A DNA stretch of 64,000 nt, taken from contig NZ_CP019419.1 of assembly GCF_001975665.1 (NCBI RefSeq), positions 3,269,501-3,333,500 on the forward strand, read 5' to 3'. Under the pieces are notes generated by a model, which had not been told where the DNA came from, ran no database searches, and saw only the letters and a list, made by a program, of their open reading frames with translations. Source of the stretch: Polaribacter reichenbachii (lineage in GTDB: Bacteria; Bacteroidota; Bacteroidia; Flavobacteriales; Flavobacteriaceae). The position numbers and the translations under genes are program-made. Every line of letters starts with the position of its first letter. Position 1 is the first letter of the stretch. Shown here in pieces: positions 1-8,094 of this stretch.

Positions 1-75
1 TTTTATGCTTTGTATTTTTTTGTTAAATATATTAATATACAAAGGAATAACCAACTTATTTTTTTGGTTGTTGAT
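1..75. repeat. Interspersed repeat family 1, partial copy at window edge
   Basis: This is the right-hand part of the family-1 element: TTTTTTTGTTAAATATATTA followed by ATACAAAGGAATAACCAACT. The left part lies outside the window. Fuller copies lie near 1085, 3716, 6452, 7733, 50259 and 62638. It is followed at 91-127 by a family-3 fragment (TTTCCATTGACCC...CTGCGCTTAGGATTGAG). Confidence 0.7.
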
Positions 76-165
76 TTTTTCTAATATTCTTTTCCATTGA
101 CCCATCGACTGCGCTTAGGATTGAGAGTTTGCACAAAACCCACATGAAGTTTAGCCGGTGTAGTA

Positions 166-1065
166 CTACGTTTTTTTCATTTTATTTATAAGTGATTCTA
201 TAACTAATTCAATTAACAAATCTCTTTGAGTATATATCGTATCCCATTGTTCTTTATTCCAAGTATTTTCTTCTCGTTTATATATACCATGAGCTAAAAT
301 ATGTCTCATATCATCTAATTTTCGATTTCTCAAAAGGCCATTTTGATTTTCAATTTTATTAATGATACTTTTTCGTATAAATTTATTTTCTCGACCAGGA
401 GCATAATCTTCAGATAGCATTCTGTTAAAACTAGTTTTTAGATTTGTGGTTTCTTTATCATTAGACCAAAATCCTTCAATAAAAGAATATAAACTTAGTA
501 GTTCTAGTAGAATTTCGTTAATTCCCGTTATTTTATAAATTTCTTCAAGTACAGAACTATATTTAACATTCAATGAAGATAAAATGTTAAAATATTCTAT
601 TGCTTTTTCAAATGTTGTAGGATTAATTTCAAGTCTTGAAAAAGGAGAACAGTTTTTATACCCATCCCAATTAGGCATAACAATAGCTCCCTTAGGTATA
701 TACTCTGATGTACTAGAAACTAAACTTGGTGAAAAATAAACAAGTCTTAAACATAATTGAAATAAATGAGTGAAATCTGTAGAGTTTTGATTTTCATAAC
801 CATTGAGTGCTATAATAAAAATCGAATTTATCGGCAATGGTGAGTTTTTTGAGTACATCATTCCATTATTAATCAATTTGTTATATATCCAATCTTTAAA
901 AGGTTCTTTAAGTTTTTTTAAATTTTTGTAATCAGTTATTAATAAATCTATTTTCTGATTTTTAAAAATTATTTGCTTTTTGAATTCTTCACCTGAGAAA
1001 TTAATGTTGTCAATTAACCAACATCCATATCGTATATTGTCTTTTAAAAAATGAATATCATTCAT
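166..1065 (-). CDS. HEPN-like hypothetical protein
   Basis: Encodes 299 residues with no signal peptide or membrane segment, so probably cytoplasmic. The family is not recognised with certainty. The C-terminal third is helical in character and carries R254-H-I-L-A-H259, which fits the R-x4-6-H motif of HEPN domains; those domains often act as RNases or in abortive-infection modules. Charged residues (NRKLDDM) just before the motif are also typical. The N-terminal two thirds resemble nothing I can name. It stands alone between repeats, with a family-1 element 20 bp upstream of the start codon. No antitoxin-like partner (MNT or other) lies next to it, so a toxin role is only an inference from one short motif. 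Confidence 0.7.
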   Translation of the reverse strand: MNDIHFLKDNIRYGCWLIDNINFSGEEFKKQIIFKNQKIDLLITDYKNLKKLKEPFKDWIYNKLINNGMMYSKNSPLPINSIFIIALNGYENQNSTDFTHLFQLCLRLVYFSPSLVSSTSEYIPKGAIVMPNWDGYKNCSPFSRLEINPTTFEKAIEYFNILSSLNVKYSSVLEEIYKITGINEILLELLSLYSFIEGFWSNDKETTNLKTSFNRMLSEDYAPGRENKFIRKSIINKIENQNGLLRNRKLDDMRHILAHGIYKREENTWNKEQWDTIYTQRDLLIELVIESLINKMKKT

Positions 1066-1084
1066 AAATTTTTACCGAAATGTA

Positions 1085-1245
1085 GTACAACTATTGTATA
1101 AGCATCACTTTTATCAGTTTATATATACAAACTACACGGGTAATGCTAGTTTTAGTGAGTTTTGTGTTTTACAATTTTTTTGTTAAATATATTAATATAC
1201 ACAGGAATAACAAATTAATTGCTAAGGTTTTTGTGTTGGTTGTTG
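1085..1245. repeat. Interspersed repeat family 1, copy upstream of the HEPN-like gene
   Basis: Consensus on the plus strand is TATTGTATAAGCATMACTTT, then TATCAGTTTATAAATACAAA, CTACAAGGGTAATGC, a T-run with GTTAAATATATTAATATACA, and a GGTTTTTGTGTTGGTTG tail. It ends 20 bp from the start codon of the minus-strand gene at 166-1065. Read on the minus strand it could supply a promoter. Confidence 0.8.
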
Positions 1246-1392
1246 ATTTTTTCTAATGTTCTTTTCCATTGAACTATCGACTGCGCTCAGGATTAAGAAA
1301 TTCTGAAACGAGTTCAGCATAGGCTTCGCCTAAAATCTAGACTTATTATTCGCTACGCGAGTTACCTACAACCAAAATACATTTTGGTTTTG

Positions 1393-1515
1393 GTAGTTCG
1401 AATTCTACCTCCTATTCCACTATCGCATCCAGACCGTTTCACTCTTTGGACGCTTACCGTTTCATAGGACTTGAATTGCTACGTAAACTATAGTATGTCG
1501 GGGTTTTTGGAGTTT
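1393..1515. repeat. Interspersed repeat family 2, copy 1
   Basis: The element begins GAATTCTACCTCCTATTCCA, then CTATCGCATCCAGACCGTTTC. It continues through TTTGGACGCTTACCGTTTCA and TAGGACTTGAATTGCTACGT to ACTATAGTATGTCGGGGTTT. Near-identical copies lie at about 1748, 7973 (degenerate), 63024 and 63327. The biological role is unknown. Confidence 0.85.
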
Positions 1516-1539
1516 AGAATTCTATTTTTTAGTTTAAAA

Positions 1540-1720
1540 AGTTTAACTCTTTTCTTTTTTCCATTGATGACCCTTCAACTGCGCTCAGGATTGAGAAATA
1601 CTGAAACGAGTTCAGCATAGGTTTTATATAACATCTAAACTTACTATATTTGGGTTCAAAGTTTAACTCTTTTCTTTTTTCCATTGATGACCCTTCGACT
1701 GCGCTCTGGATTGAGAAACA
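1540..1720. repeat. Tandem family-3 repeats (CTGCGCTCAGGATTGAG type)
   Basis: Two direct copies about 120 bp apart of a unit with TTTAACTCTTTTCTTTTTTC, CATTGATGACCCTTC and ACTGCGCTC. Further single copies lie at 91-127, 1261-1328, 1915-1995 and 63243-63290. The first copies are followed by GAAACGAGTTCAGCATAGG. Confidence 0.75.
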
Positions 1721-1747
1721 AAAAAATCTAGACTTACTATACTTCAC

Positions 1748-1893
1748 TTGAATTCTACCTCCTATTCCACTATCGCGTCCAGACCGTTCCACTGCGTTGA
1801 GTTCCCCAATCAAGTTGAGGACAGGCTTTGGACGCTTACCGTTTCATAGGACTTGAATTGCTACGTAAACTATAGTATGTCGGGGTTTGGAGT
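1748..1893. repeat. Interspersed repeat family 2, copy 2
   Basis: Same core as the copy at 1393, but with about 25 extra bases (GCGTTGAGTTCCCCAATCAA followed by GTTGAGGACAGGC) inserted between CCAGACCGTTCCACT and TTTGGACGCTTACCG. The insertion is shared with the degenerate copy near 7973, so at least two subtypes exist. Confidence 0.85.
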
Positions 1894-2202
1894 TTAGAAT
1901 GCTATTTTAGGGTTTAAAGTTTAATTCTTTATTTTTTTATTGATGACCCTTCGATTGCGCTCAGGATAACGAATACAGCATAGGTTTTATATAATCTAGA
2001 TTTACCACTTCCCTACACTAGTTACTTAGAAGTATAGTATATTTTGGTGGTTATTTAGGGTTTTGGGAACGGTCTCCTATAAGCATAGTAAGGGATTGGA
2101 ATGCGATTAGTTTCGATTTAGTAACGACTTTTGCAAACACAAAGCTGCTATCATTTTTATCCTTAAACCCTTATTATGTTTATACAATGTTACCTACAGG
2201 CA

Positions 2203-3648
2203 TTATTCGTTTAATATTTCTGATACAAATTTTATCCATTCATATTTTGGAATTTCCTTATCAATATAGTAATCGGGTTGAATACCTTTGTCATCAATTG
2301 TCATTTCAGGAATTCTCATACTTTTTGACAAACTATAGCCTAATTCAAATTCCTCGCAAGGTGATTTAACAAAATACATATTGGAAATGTCAAGTACTCC
2401 AGTCGTTGTTGTTCCAAACAATTTTACCTTTTTACTCTGTTTAGCTGCGAGTAAGAACTGTTCGGTCGTGCTACCATTATTCTCATTAATAATTATTCCA
2501 ATGTTTTTAGGAAATTTATGAATTGTGTCAAAAGTTTCTTTTGTAATTGGGTATTCATTGAGCATCACAAATTCCCCAATATGCTTTGATAATTTATCGT
2601 ATGATTCTTGTGCCCATTTTTTTCCTTCCTCATCAAAACCGTATTCTTCTTTATTTATAAAATCTAACATTCTTTGATTGTTCAGAGGCGTGGACAACAT
2701 TTGTACTCCCACAGTTCTAATAGGATTAGTATATAGTATGGGTAGTAGTTCTTGGAAACTACCATCGCTTCCACCTCCATTATTTCTGAGGTCTATAATT
2801 AGATTTTCAGTTTTTAATATTGTTTCTTTATTGCTATTTATTACACTATCTATCTTGCTCTTTTCTGAACCCCAAAATCTTGGAATTCTTAGAAGAACTG
2901 TATTAGCATTTATTTTTTCAAAATATGGATTTTCAGCAGAAATTGCTTTGAAATACATTTCAATTTGTGGATCAGGCTTAGTTTCAGGGTAAATTCTTTC
3001 GAGGGTAATAAAACCCATTTCTAAGTAATTGTTACCTAACATTTTTGCCGATTTAAAATTTTGAGCTGAATGGTCTCGCATATAATATGTAGAAGACAAA
3101 TCCTCTTTTACTCTCAATTTGACCTGCCCTTTCGACCAAAATATCCCGTCAGCTTCTATTATGAAACCTAAATATTCATTTCCAACTTTTTTTATTCCAA
3201 TTTTATATGGTTCAGATACCCAAATTCCCTCAAAATCATTCTCGTTTTTCTCCTTTAATTGATTTTGAAACTTTTTTAAATCAATCTCAACTTTCTCCCA
3301 ATCTTTAAAACTGTCAATAATCTCTTGATTACTTTGCTTATTTTCAGATTGCGATTGTCCTTGATTAATTCTTCGGATACCAATGTGTCCAGAACGAAAA
3401 AAAGTCATCCATTGATAAATTACCTGTGTACATTCAACCGAATTACCGAGTTTAGCTATTTTTTCAAGGAAGCTTTTATTATGCTGTTTATAGGCTTCTT
3501 CTCCTTTATTGTCAATGGCAAATTGAAATCCTGCATCATTTTCTTCAAAGGTTTTCTTCACCCATTCAAAATTTGACATACAATCGCAATTCTGAGAAAA
3601 TGAAAACAAAGGGAAGAATAAAAGTAATGTTAGTGTTAATTTCTTCAT
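2203..3648 (-). CDS. Secreted S41-family serine peptidase (C-terminal processing peptidase type)
   Basis: Start taken at the methionine of MKKLTLTLLLFF because it opens a classic signal peptide ending SFSQ. An upstream in-frame ATG at 3675 would add nine residues (MKSLMKSIK) ahead of the signal. The peptidase S41 fold is shown by LIIDLRNNGGGSDGSFQ in the middle and by NIGIIINENNGSTTEQF, where S393 (numbered from this start) is the expected nucleophile. It is followed by FGTTTTGV, the usual strand after the nucleophile. The N-terminal half probably holds the cap or scaffolding region; no clear PDZ domain is visible. It likely degrades peptides in the periplasm or outside the cell. It is a single gene between repeats, with a family-1 element about 70 bp upstream. 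Confidence 0.85.
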   Translation of the reverse strand: MKKLTLTLLLFFPLFSFSQNCDCMSNFEWVKKTFEENDAGFQFAIDNKGEEAYKQHNKSFLEKIAKLGNSVECTQVIYQWMTFFRSGHIGIRRINQGQSQSENKQSNQEIIDSFKDWEKVEIDLKKFQNQLKEKNENDFEGIWVSEPYKIGIKKVGNEYLGFIIEADGIFWSKGQVKLRVKEDLSSTYYMRDHSAQNFKSAKMLGNNYLEMGFITLERIYPETKPDPQIEMYFKAISAENPYFEKINANTVLLRIPRFWGSEKSKIDSVINSNKETILKTENLIIDLRNNGGGSDGSFQELLPILYTNPIRTVGVQMLSTPLNNQRMLDFINKEEYGFDEEGKKWAQESYDKLSKHIGEFVMLNEYPITKETFDTIHKFPKNIGIIINENNGSTTEQFLLAAKQSKKVKLFGTTTTGVLDISNMYFVKSPCEEFELGYSLSKSMRIPEMTIDDKGIQPDYYIDKEIPKYEWIKFVSEILNE

Positions 3649-3715
3649 TTTAATACTTTTCATTAAAGACTTCATTTTTTAATATTTGTTACAGTATTGT
3701 TCTGCTTGTAGGTAA

Positions 3716-3870
3716 CTATAGTAAAAGCATCACTTTTATCAGTTTATATATAGAAACTACAAGGGTAATGCTTCGTTTTAGTACGTTTTATACTTAGCAT
3801 TTTTTTGTTAAATATATTAATATACACAGAAATAACAAATTAATTGTTAAGGTTTTTGAATGGGTTCAGA
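3716..3870. repeat. Interspersed repeat family 1, copy upstream of S41 peptidase
   Basis: It runs from AGTAAAAGCATCACTTTTAT to GTTAAGGTTTTTGAATGGG, with the conserved CAGTTTATATATAGAAACTA, GGGTAATGCTTCGTTTTAGT and GTTAAATATATTAATATACA. It lies directly upstream of the minus-strand peptidase gene. Confidence 0.8.
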
Positions 3871-3932
3871 GTTTAAAGTTTTTAGCTCTGAGTTCTGAGT
3901 CTAAAGTTCAAATCAATTCCTTATGATCTAAA

Positions 3933-4361
3933 TTATTTGATGACTCTGACTAATTTTTTTTCTACTATTTTTTCTAACTCTTTTTTCTTAAATTCAAACC
4001 AACTTTGTTTAAAATCAGAATGGTTGATTTTATGCTTGAAATTCTGAAATGGTTTTTTATTTACTAAAGTGTTTTCCAATTCCGTCTTTAAGTTTTGGTC
4101 CGGTAACTGCTCAACAAAAAGCTGCATAATTTTAAAAGACTCAAAGCTTTCTAATGTCTCGAATTTTATAAAATCCGCTTTATGTTTTTCCACCTTTTCT
4201 AAACTGTCACTAAAAGCCTCTGTAAATTCATCATCTTCTGGAAAATGTAAAAAATTGGGGATCGCAACAATTTCGTCAGTTTTAGAATTGTAATAACAGT
4301 CAAATCCGCAATCCAATTCTTGTGCTATTTTCTTTATTATTTCTAAATGTCTTTTTTCCAT
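3933..4361 (-). CDS. UPF0158 family protein
   Basis: Encodes 142 residues, highly charged, with no signal or membrane segment. The order of features matches the UPF0158 family: an N-terminal helix (EIIKKIAQEL), an acidic strand region (CYYNSKTDEIVAIPN) ending in FPEDDEF, and a C-terminal WFEFKKKELEKIVEKKL helix typical of these small cytosolic proteins. The function of the family is unknown. The start codon overlaps a TAA stop (TAATG) of a short upstream reading frame, which hints at translational coupling with the HTH gene upstream on the same strand. Confidence 0.8.
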   Translation of the reverse strand: MEKRHLEIIKKIAQELDCGFDCYYNSKTDEIVAIPNFLHFPEDDEFTEAFSDSLEKVEKHKADFIKFETLESFESFKIMQLFVEQLPDQNLKTELENTLVNKKPFQNFKHKINHSDFKQSWFEFKKKELEKIVEKKLVRVIK

Positions 4362-4450
4362 TAAATTGTTTTTCTTGGATATTGTTCCACTTGTTTTTCT
4401 AAACCCTTTACAATTAGTTTTAATTCGTTGTTGTTAATTATAGGCTTCCA
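4361..4450 (-). other. Short open tail between the HTH gene and UPF0158, possible frameshifted C-terminus
   Basis: After the HTH gene ends, the neighbouring frame stays open for 29 codons. It reads like real protein (NNNELKLIVKGLEKQVEQ then YPRKTI) and its stop overlaps the next ATG as TAATG. A single-base slip near 4440 would fuse it to the HTH protein, giving about 95 residues. It could be a decayed or sequencing-shifted C-terminus, or chance. Confidence 0.3.
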
Positions 4451-4643
4451 TTACTGAATAGCCTTTTCCTACTTTCGTTACAACTGGAATCCCCGATTTT
4501 TCAAGTGTTTGAATGTCTCGAAAAACTGTTCTGGTACTTACATTGTGTTTTTCGGCAATATTCTTTGCATTTACAATTCGTTTCGATTGTAATTGAGTTT
4601 GGATTGCTATCAATCTTACAAGGCTCTGTTTTTCTTTGTCCAT
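4434..4643 (-). CDS. Short HTH_11/DeoR-type transcriptional regulator (YafY-like N-terminus only)
   Basis: Encodes 69 residues forming one winged helix-turn-helix: LVRLIAIQTQLQSKRIV, AKNIAEKHNVSTRTVFRDI (recognition helix), then the wing KSGIPVVTKVGKGYSVM. This is the N-terminal DNA-binding part of YafY-type regulators, which normally continue into a WYL ligand domain for about 300 residues; here the protein stops just after the wing. Either it is a minimal DNA-binding protein or a truncated gene. A protein-like frame continues in another phase just downstream (4361-4450). It probably binds its own promoter or acts with UPF0158, but the sequence gives no target. Confidence 0.7.
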   Translation of the reverse strand: MDKEKQSLVRLIAIQTQLQSKRIVNAKNIAEKHNVSTRTVFRDIQTLEKSGIPVVTKVGKGYSVMEAYN

Positions 4644-4654
4644 TCGGTTTTTTC

Positions 4655-4800
4655 AGCTTGTTGCCAACTTTTTGTGTAAGCGTTAATAAGGGAAAAAAGT
4701 GTTCGTATTTTTTCTCTGACGCTACTAATTTAGTAAAAAGGGCTGAATTTACGATAGCGAATTTAGCAGTTATTGCGTTTACCTATTGCTATATGCCGTT
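4655..4800. repeat. Cassette-boundary-like intergenic element
   Basis: It contains TTGTTGCCAACTTTTTGTGT with AAGCGTTAATAAGGG, an A-run/T-run hairpin, CTACTAATTTAGTAAAAAGG and GCATATAGCAATAGG in complement. Part of the layout, including TACTAATTTAGTA, recurs at 61735-61910. These elements occupy the 3' side of single accessory genes. Confidence 0.5.
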
Positions 4801-5802
4801 TTCTTTTTTCCAATCGGTTTTCAAATATTTTAAAGCATCTTCTAAAGCTTTTCTTGAAGGTTTAGGATTAAAATCTAATTCTTTTCTTGATTTACTAATA
4901 TCATAATCTTGTTTTAAGCCATAAAACATATCCAAGTAATGTCTTTGTAATAAAGGTTCTTTGCCTGTAAGTTTACTGCTAAACTCCATTAAACCTGCTA
5001 CAGAGTACAATAAACATTTTGGTACTTTTTTAGGTGTTTTTAGTTTAAGTTCAGGATATAATTCTGATGCTATTTTTACCGTTTCTTGTAATGTAGTATG
5101 TTGTTCATTCGATAGAATATAGCGTTCTCCATTTCTACCTTTTTGCATAGCGTTATATAGACCAAAAGCTACATCTTTTACATCAACCCAATTTAAAGTT
5201 ACGTTTGTATCTACAGGTATTTCTCCATTTAAAACTTGGAATACTAGATTGTTAGAATAACTTAATTTATAGGCTTTAGAACCAATCATTGCAGAAGGTA
5301 AAACAAGAACAGTTCTAATACCATATTTTTCACCCAATTCTAATGCTAGCTTATCTGAATCATTTTTAGAATTATAATACCAGTTTCGTCTGTCTTTGTT
5401 ATATCCATTGTCCACATTTGCAGGTAATTTTGTGAAATCTAAACTTGCTACAGAACTTACGTAAACGATATTTTTGATGCCACACTCTTTAGCAATGTCA
5501 AACACGTTTTGAGTTCCTTGCATGTTATTATCATAAATTTCCTCTTTTGGATTTTTAGCCCACATACTAAAATTAGCAGCCACTGCATATAGGTCTGTAA
5601 CTCCTTGAAATGCTTTTTTTAGAGATTCTCTGTCAGTAATATCAGCTTGAACAACTTCACAGTTTAATCCTTTAAAAGGTTTTGTATTGTTACTATTTCG
5701 AACTGTTGTTTTTACCTTTTGGTTATTGGAAAGTAAAAGTCTAATTAGATTGTTTCCTAAATGACCATTTCCGCCTGTAACTAATGAAATTTCATTGCTC
5801 AT
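4789..5802 (-). CDS. NAD(P)-dependent epimerase/dehydratase, extended SDR family
   Basis: Start placed at MSNEIS, directly before the first Rossmann strand; an upstream ATG at 5826 would add eight residues (MLKQNLRI). The nucleotide-binding motif is TGGNGHLG at residues 9-16. It is followed by VQADITDRESLKKAF (acidic binding of the adenine ring) and the catalytic YxxxK in WYYNSKNDSDK, with an upstream YVSSVASL serine strand. Its length (about 337) and PSAMIG and GERYILS motifs match dihydroflavonol-4-reductase-like enzymes, which reduce or epimerise small carbonyl compounds in the cytosol. The exact substrate cannot be read. The Crp/Fnr regulator gene lies 61 bp upstream on the same strand and may control it. 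Confidence 0.88.
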   Translation of the reverse strand: MSNEISLVTGGNGHLGNNLIRLLLSNNQKVKTTVRNSNNTKPFKGLNCEVVQADITDRESLKKAFQGVTDLYAVAANFSMWAKNPKEEIYDNNMQGTQNVFDIAKECGIKNIVYVSSVASLDFTKLPANVDNGYNKDRRNWYYNSKNDSDKLALELGEKYGIRTVLVLPSAMIGSKAYKLSYSNNLVFQVLNGEIPVDTNVTLNWVDVKDVAFGLYNAMQKGRNGERYILSNEQHTTLQETVKIASELYPELKLKTPKKVPKCLLYSVAGLMEFSSKLTGKEPLLQRHYLDMFYGLKQDYDISKSRKELDFNPKPSRKALEDALKYLKTDWKKENGI

Positions 5803-5863
5803 AATTCTTAAATTTTGTTTGAGCAAATTTAGATACCTTTTAAGAGGTTAGAAATAACATTTG

Positions 5864-6433
5864 TTAGAAAGCGATTTGTTTACGGATACGACTTAAAGAT
5901 TGAGGTTCTATTCCTAAAAAAGAAGCAATATTATCAATAGATACATTCAACGCTAATTTTGGATACTGATTTATAAATTTGAGATAACGTTCTTTTGCCG
6001 TTAAAATTTGAAAGTCTTTAACACGCTCTAGTTTACAAGCTAAATGTTGGTTGGTTACTTCTTTGACAAAGATTGCCCAAAATTTTGTTTCCTTTTGTAA
6101 AATGTCGAAATCAGGCTTTGCTATTTTTATTAGATTACAATCTGTAATGGTTTCATAATAATCTACGGATGGGGTTTCTGTCATAAAACTATCTAAGGAT
6201 GTGAAAAAATCTTGTTCCCCTACAAGATGCTGTACCACAATCTTTCCGTCAATATTTTGATATCCTTTTACAATTCCAGTATCTAAAAAATAAATGTATC
6301 GTTCCACTTTTCCTGCTTCTAACAGATTAGTTTGAGCTGGAATTTGATCAGAAACGAAATACTTTTTGATTAAATTAATTTCGTTTTGAGTTAACGTAAT
6401 TTTTGATTGTATGTAATTAATTAGATTTTCCAT
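5864..6433 (-). CDS. Crp/Fnr-family transcriptional regulator
   Basis: Encodes 189 residues with an N-terminal cyclic-nucleotide-binding-type beta barrel (about residues 15-115, including LLEAGKVERYIYFLDTGIVK and VVQHLVGEQDFF). A long helix follows, then a C-terminal HTH (about 145-185, NVSIDNIASFLGIEPQSLSR). The canonical cAMP phosphate-binding Arg-Ala pair is not evident, as in many Bacteroidetes members of this family whose effectors are unknown. It is transcribed ahead of the epimerase gene on the same strand, so it is probably a local regulator. A family-1 repeat begins 18 bp upstream of its start codon. Confidence 0.88.
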   Translation of the reverse strand: MENLINYIQSKITLTQNEINLIKKYFVSDQIPAQTNLLEAGKVERYIYFLDTGIVKGYQNIDGKIVVQHLVGEQDFFTSLDSFMTETPSVDYYETITDCNLIKIAKPDFDILQKETKFWAIFVKEVTNQHLACKLERVKDFQILTAKERYLKFINQYPKLALNVSIDNIASFLGIEPQSLSRIRKQIAF

Positions 6434-6451
6434 TGTTGTGTTGTAATGGTA

Positions 6452-6600
6452 TATAACTATTGTTTAGGCAAAACTTTTATCAGTTTATAAATACAAACTA
6501 CAAGGGGATTGCATCTATTTCACATTTTTTTTGTTAAAGATATTCATTCACAAAATAATAGCAAACTAATTGTTAAGGTTTATGTGTTGGTTTTTGAATG
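6452..6600. repeat. Interspersed repeat family 1, copy upstream of the Crp/Fnr gene
   Basis: The conserved blocks ACTTTTATCAGTTTATAAAT, ACAAACTACAAGGGGATTGC, TTTTTTTTGTTAAAGATATT and GTTAAGGTTTATGTGTTGG are present. It belongs to the same subtype as the copy near 7733 (CATCTATTT after the GC block). Confidence 0.8.
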
Positions 6601-6629
6601 CTGGATACTGGGTGTTTGGTTTAAGCATT

Positions 6630-6727
6630 ATTGTTAGCAAATAATTACTGACAAAGAAAATCCGATAGGACTTGTGCAAGTAGGCTAAAAGCAAGCAATT
6701 AATTTTGTACGTTGTTCTAAGCAGTTT
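6630..6727. repeat. Cassette-boundary-like element with imperfect hairpin
   Basis: It contains TTAGCAAATAATTACTGACA, GAAAATCCGATAGGACTTGT, GTAGGCTAAAAGCAAGCAAT and GTACGTTGTT. It parallels 61817-61910 and 63575-63676, which also sit at the 3' side of a minus-strand gene. The hairpin TCC-GATA-GGA is degenerate here; the copy at 63605 is perfect. Confidence 0.55.
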
Positions 6728-7627
6728 TTATTCACACATTGCATTTAAATAAAAACTCAAATTTTGTCCTCCTTTGTTCCAACTATCCATTGCTTTTTCT
6801 CTGAAATAGGCTGTATGAGTTGGCGAACTTGCTGTTGAAATCGCAAAATACTTACTCTTTTCATTTACTTTTACACTTTCTAGCCATTGAATTGTTACTG
6901 CAACCTCTTCGATTTCTTTGTTAAGAAAAATTTCATAAGGTTCTAAATCGACTGTAAACCAACCCAGAAAGTTGTCTTTTATTTCGAACACAATATTCTG
7001 TTGAATTATCAAATCTATAGGAAGTCCGTCTTTAATTCTATAAAAATTTACCCTGAATTTTAAAGATTTAAAGTCATTTGAAGTTATATTAAAATTCAAA
7101 TTTTTGATATGACAATTTCGCCTCATTTTAAATTTCATTCCTCTTTCTTTACTTAATCGGTCGTCAACATCTTTTTCATAATATGAGTAAAAATTTGAGT
7201 GCATCAATCCAAGTCCTTTCGACGTTCTTCCTATTTTTTTAGATTTAAGTTTTATTTTTTTTGAGCTAACAACTACTTCATCTAATTCCATATTTTGGGG
7301 TTGAAGTAAAATGGGTTTGTTTATTTTATTTAGTTTCGATACCAAGTATTTTTCAGTTTTAAAACCAATGTATGAAAAAACCACAGTGTCTTTTAAAGAT
7401 ACTTTGTCATTTAATAAAAGCTTGAATAAACCATTGCTATTAGAAACGGTTCCTACAGTTTTGTTTTTAATTCCAATATTAACATAGGCAAGAGGTTCAT
7501 TATTCTCGAAATTCCAAACTTTTCCAGTTATTGTTTTTTCTTGAGAATGAACAATTACACTTATAAAAACTGATATTATAGCGAAAAAAAAATTCATAAA
7601 AGTCGCTGATTTATGTTTAGTTATCAA
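6728..7627 (-). CDS. Secreted carboxypeptidase-regulatory-like domain protein
   Basis: Encodes 299 residues. A signal peptide ends VIVHSQ; a second possible start at 7597 (MNFFFAII) would put the signal at the very N-terminus. Residues about 30-110 form a CarboxypepD_reg-like beta sandwich (TGKVWNFENNEPLAYVNI, then VGTVSNSNGLFKL and FSYIGFKTEKYLVS), the same module found at the front of SusC-type receptors. It is followed by MELDEVVVSSKK, which resembles the link to a plug domain, but no TonB receptor barrel follows. The remaining 170 residues look like a beta-rich domain of unknown function. It is probably an outer-membrane-associated or periplasmic protein. Confidence 0.78.
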   Translation of the reverse strand: MITKHKSATFMNFFFAIISVFISVIVHSQEKTITGKVWNFENNEPLAYVNIGIKNKTVGTVSNSNGLFKLLLNDKVSLKDTVVFSYIGFKTEKYLVSKLNKINKPILLQPQNMELDEVVVSSKKIKLKSKKIGRTSKGLGLMHSNFYSYYEKDVDDRLSKERGMKFKMRRNCHIKNLNFNITSNDFKSLKFRVNFYRIKDGLPIDLIIQQNIVFEIKDNFLGWFTVDLEPYEIFLNKEIEEVAVTIQWLESVKVNEKSKYFAISTASSPTHTAYFREKAMDSWNKGGQNLSFYLNAMCE

Positions 7628-7732
7628 TGTTAAAAAATCAGAAATAATTATTAGTTAAGAATTTAATAATTGGGAAAATCTTAAGATTCAGACGCTGATT
7701 TTGTCGATTTTGAAGCTATCCTTAAATTGCTT

Positions 7733-7876
7733 ACAATTATTGTATAAGCATAATTTTTATCAGTATATAAATACAAATTACAAGAGTATTGCATCTATTT
7801 TAGATTTTTTTTGTTAAAGATATTCATTTACAAAGGAATAGCAAACTAATTGTTAAGGTTTATGTGTTGGTTTTTG
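7733..7876. repeat. Interspersed repeat family 1, copy upstream of the carboxypeptidase-regulatory-like gene
   Basis: It reads ATTATTGTATAAGCATAATT, ATCAGTATATAAATACAAAT, TACAAGAGTATTGCATCTAT, GTTAAAGATATTCATTTACA and ends GGTTTATGTGTTGGT. It begins about 105 bp upstream of the minus-strand gene. Confidence 0.8.
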
Positions 7877-7972
7877 GGGCTTTGAGTTATGAGTTTAAAG
7901 TTTAAAGTTCTGAGTTCAATATTTAAAGTTCTGAGTTTAAAATATAGTATCTAATTTTAATTTTAGTAGTTT

Positions 7973-8066
7973 GAATTCTACCTCCTATTCCACTATTGTA
8001 TCCAGACCGTTCGTTCCCCAATCTAGTTGAGGACAGGCTTTGAACACTTACCGTTTTATAAGATTT
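7973..8066. repeat. Interspersed repeat family 2, degenerate copy 3
   Basis: It keeps GAATTCTACCTCCTATTCCA, CTATTGTATCCAGACCGTTC, the TTCCCCAATCTAGTTGAGGA insertion subtype and ACTTACCGTTTTATAAGA. The 3' third (GCTACGTAAACTATAG) is missing. Confidence 0.75.
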
Positions 8067-8094
8067 GAAGATGGAATATTAAACTTTTCTGACT

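Larger units (their letters stand above)
1066..2202. other. Repeat-filled intergenic region, no convincing gene
   Basis: About 1.1 kb without a believable gene. It holds a family-1 element (1085-1245), four family-3 fragments (CTGCGCTCAGGATTGAG type), and two family-2 elements (about 1393-1515 and 1748-1893). A 120-bp unit is tandemly duplicated: AGTTTAACTCTTTTCTTTTT recurs at about 1540 and 1660, each followed by CCATTGATGACCCTTC. A 94-codon frame at 1529-1813 on the minus strand is made entirely of these repeats and repeats itself internally, so it is not called. Confidence 0.75.

Noticed and set aside
1529..1813. 94-codon minus-strand reading frame
   Set aside because: It is built wholly from family-2 and family-3 repeats and repeats the same peptide internally; not a gene.
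2678..2992. 104-codon plus-strand frame and similar frames opposite large genes
   Set aside because: They lie antisense within well-supported coding regions and have no recognisable domains.
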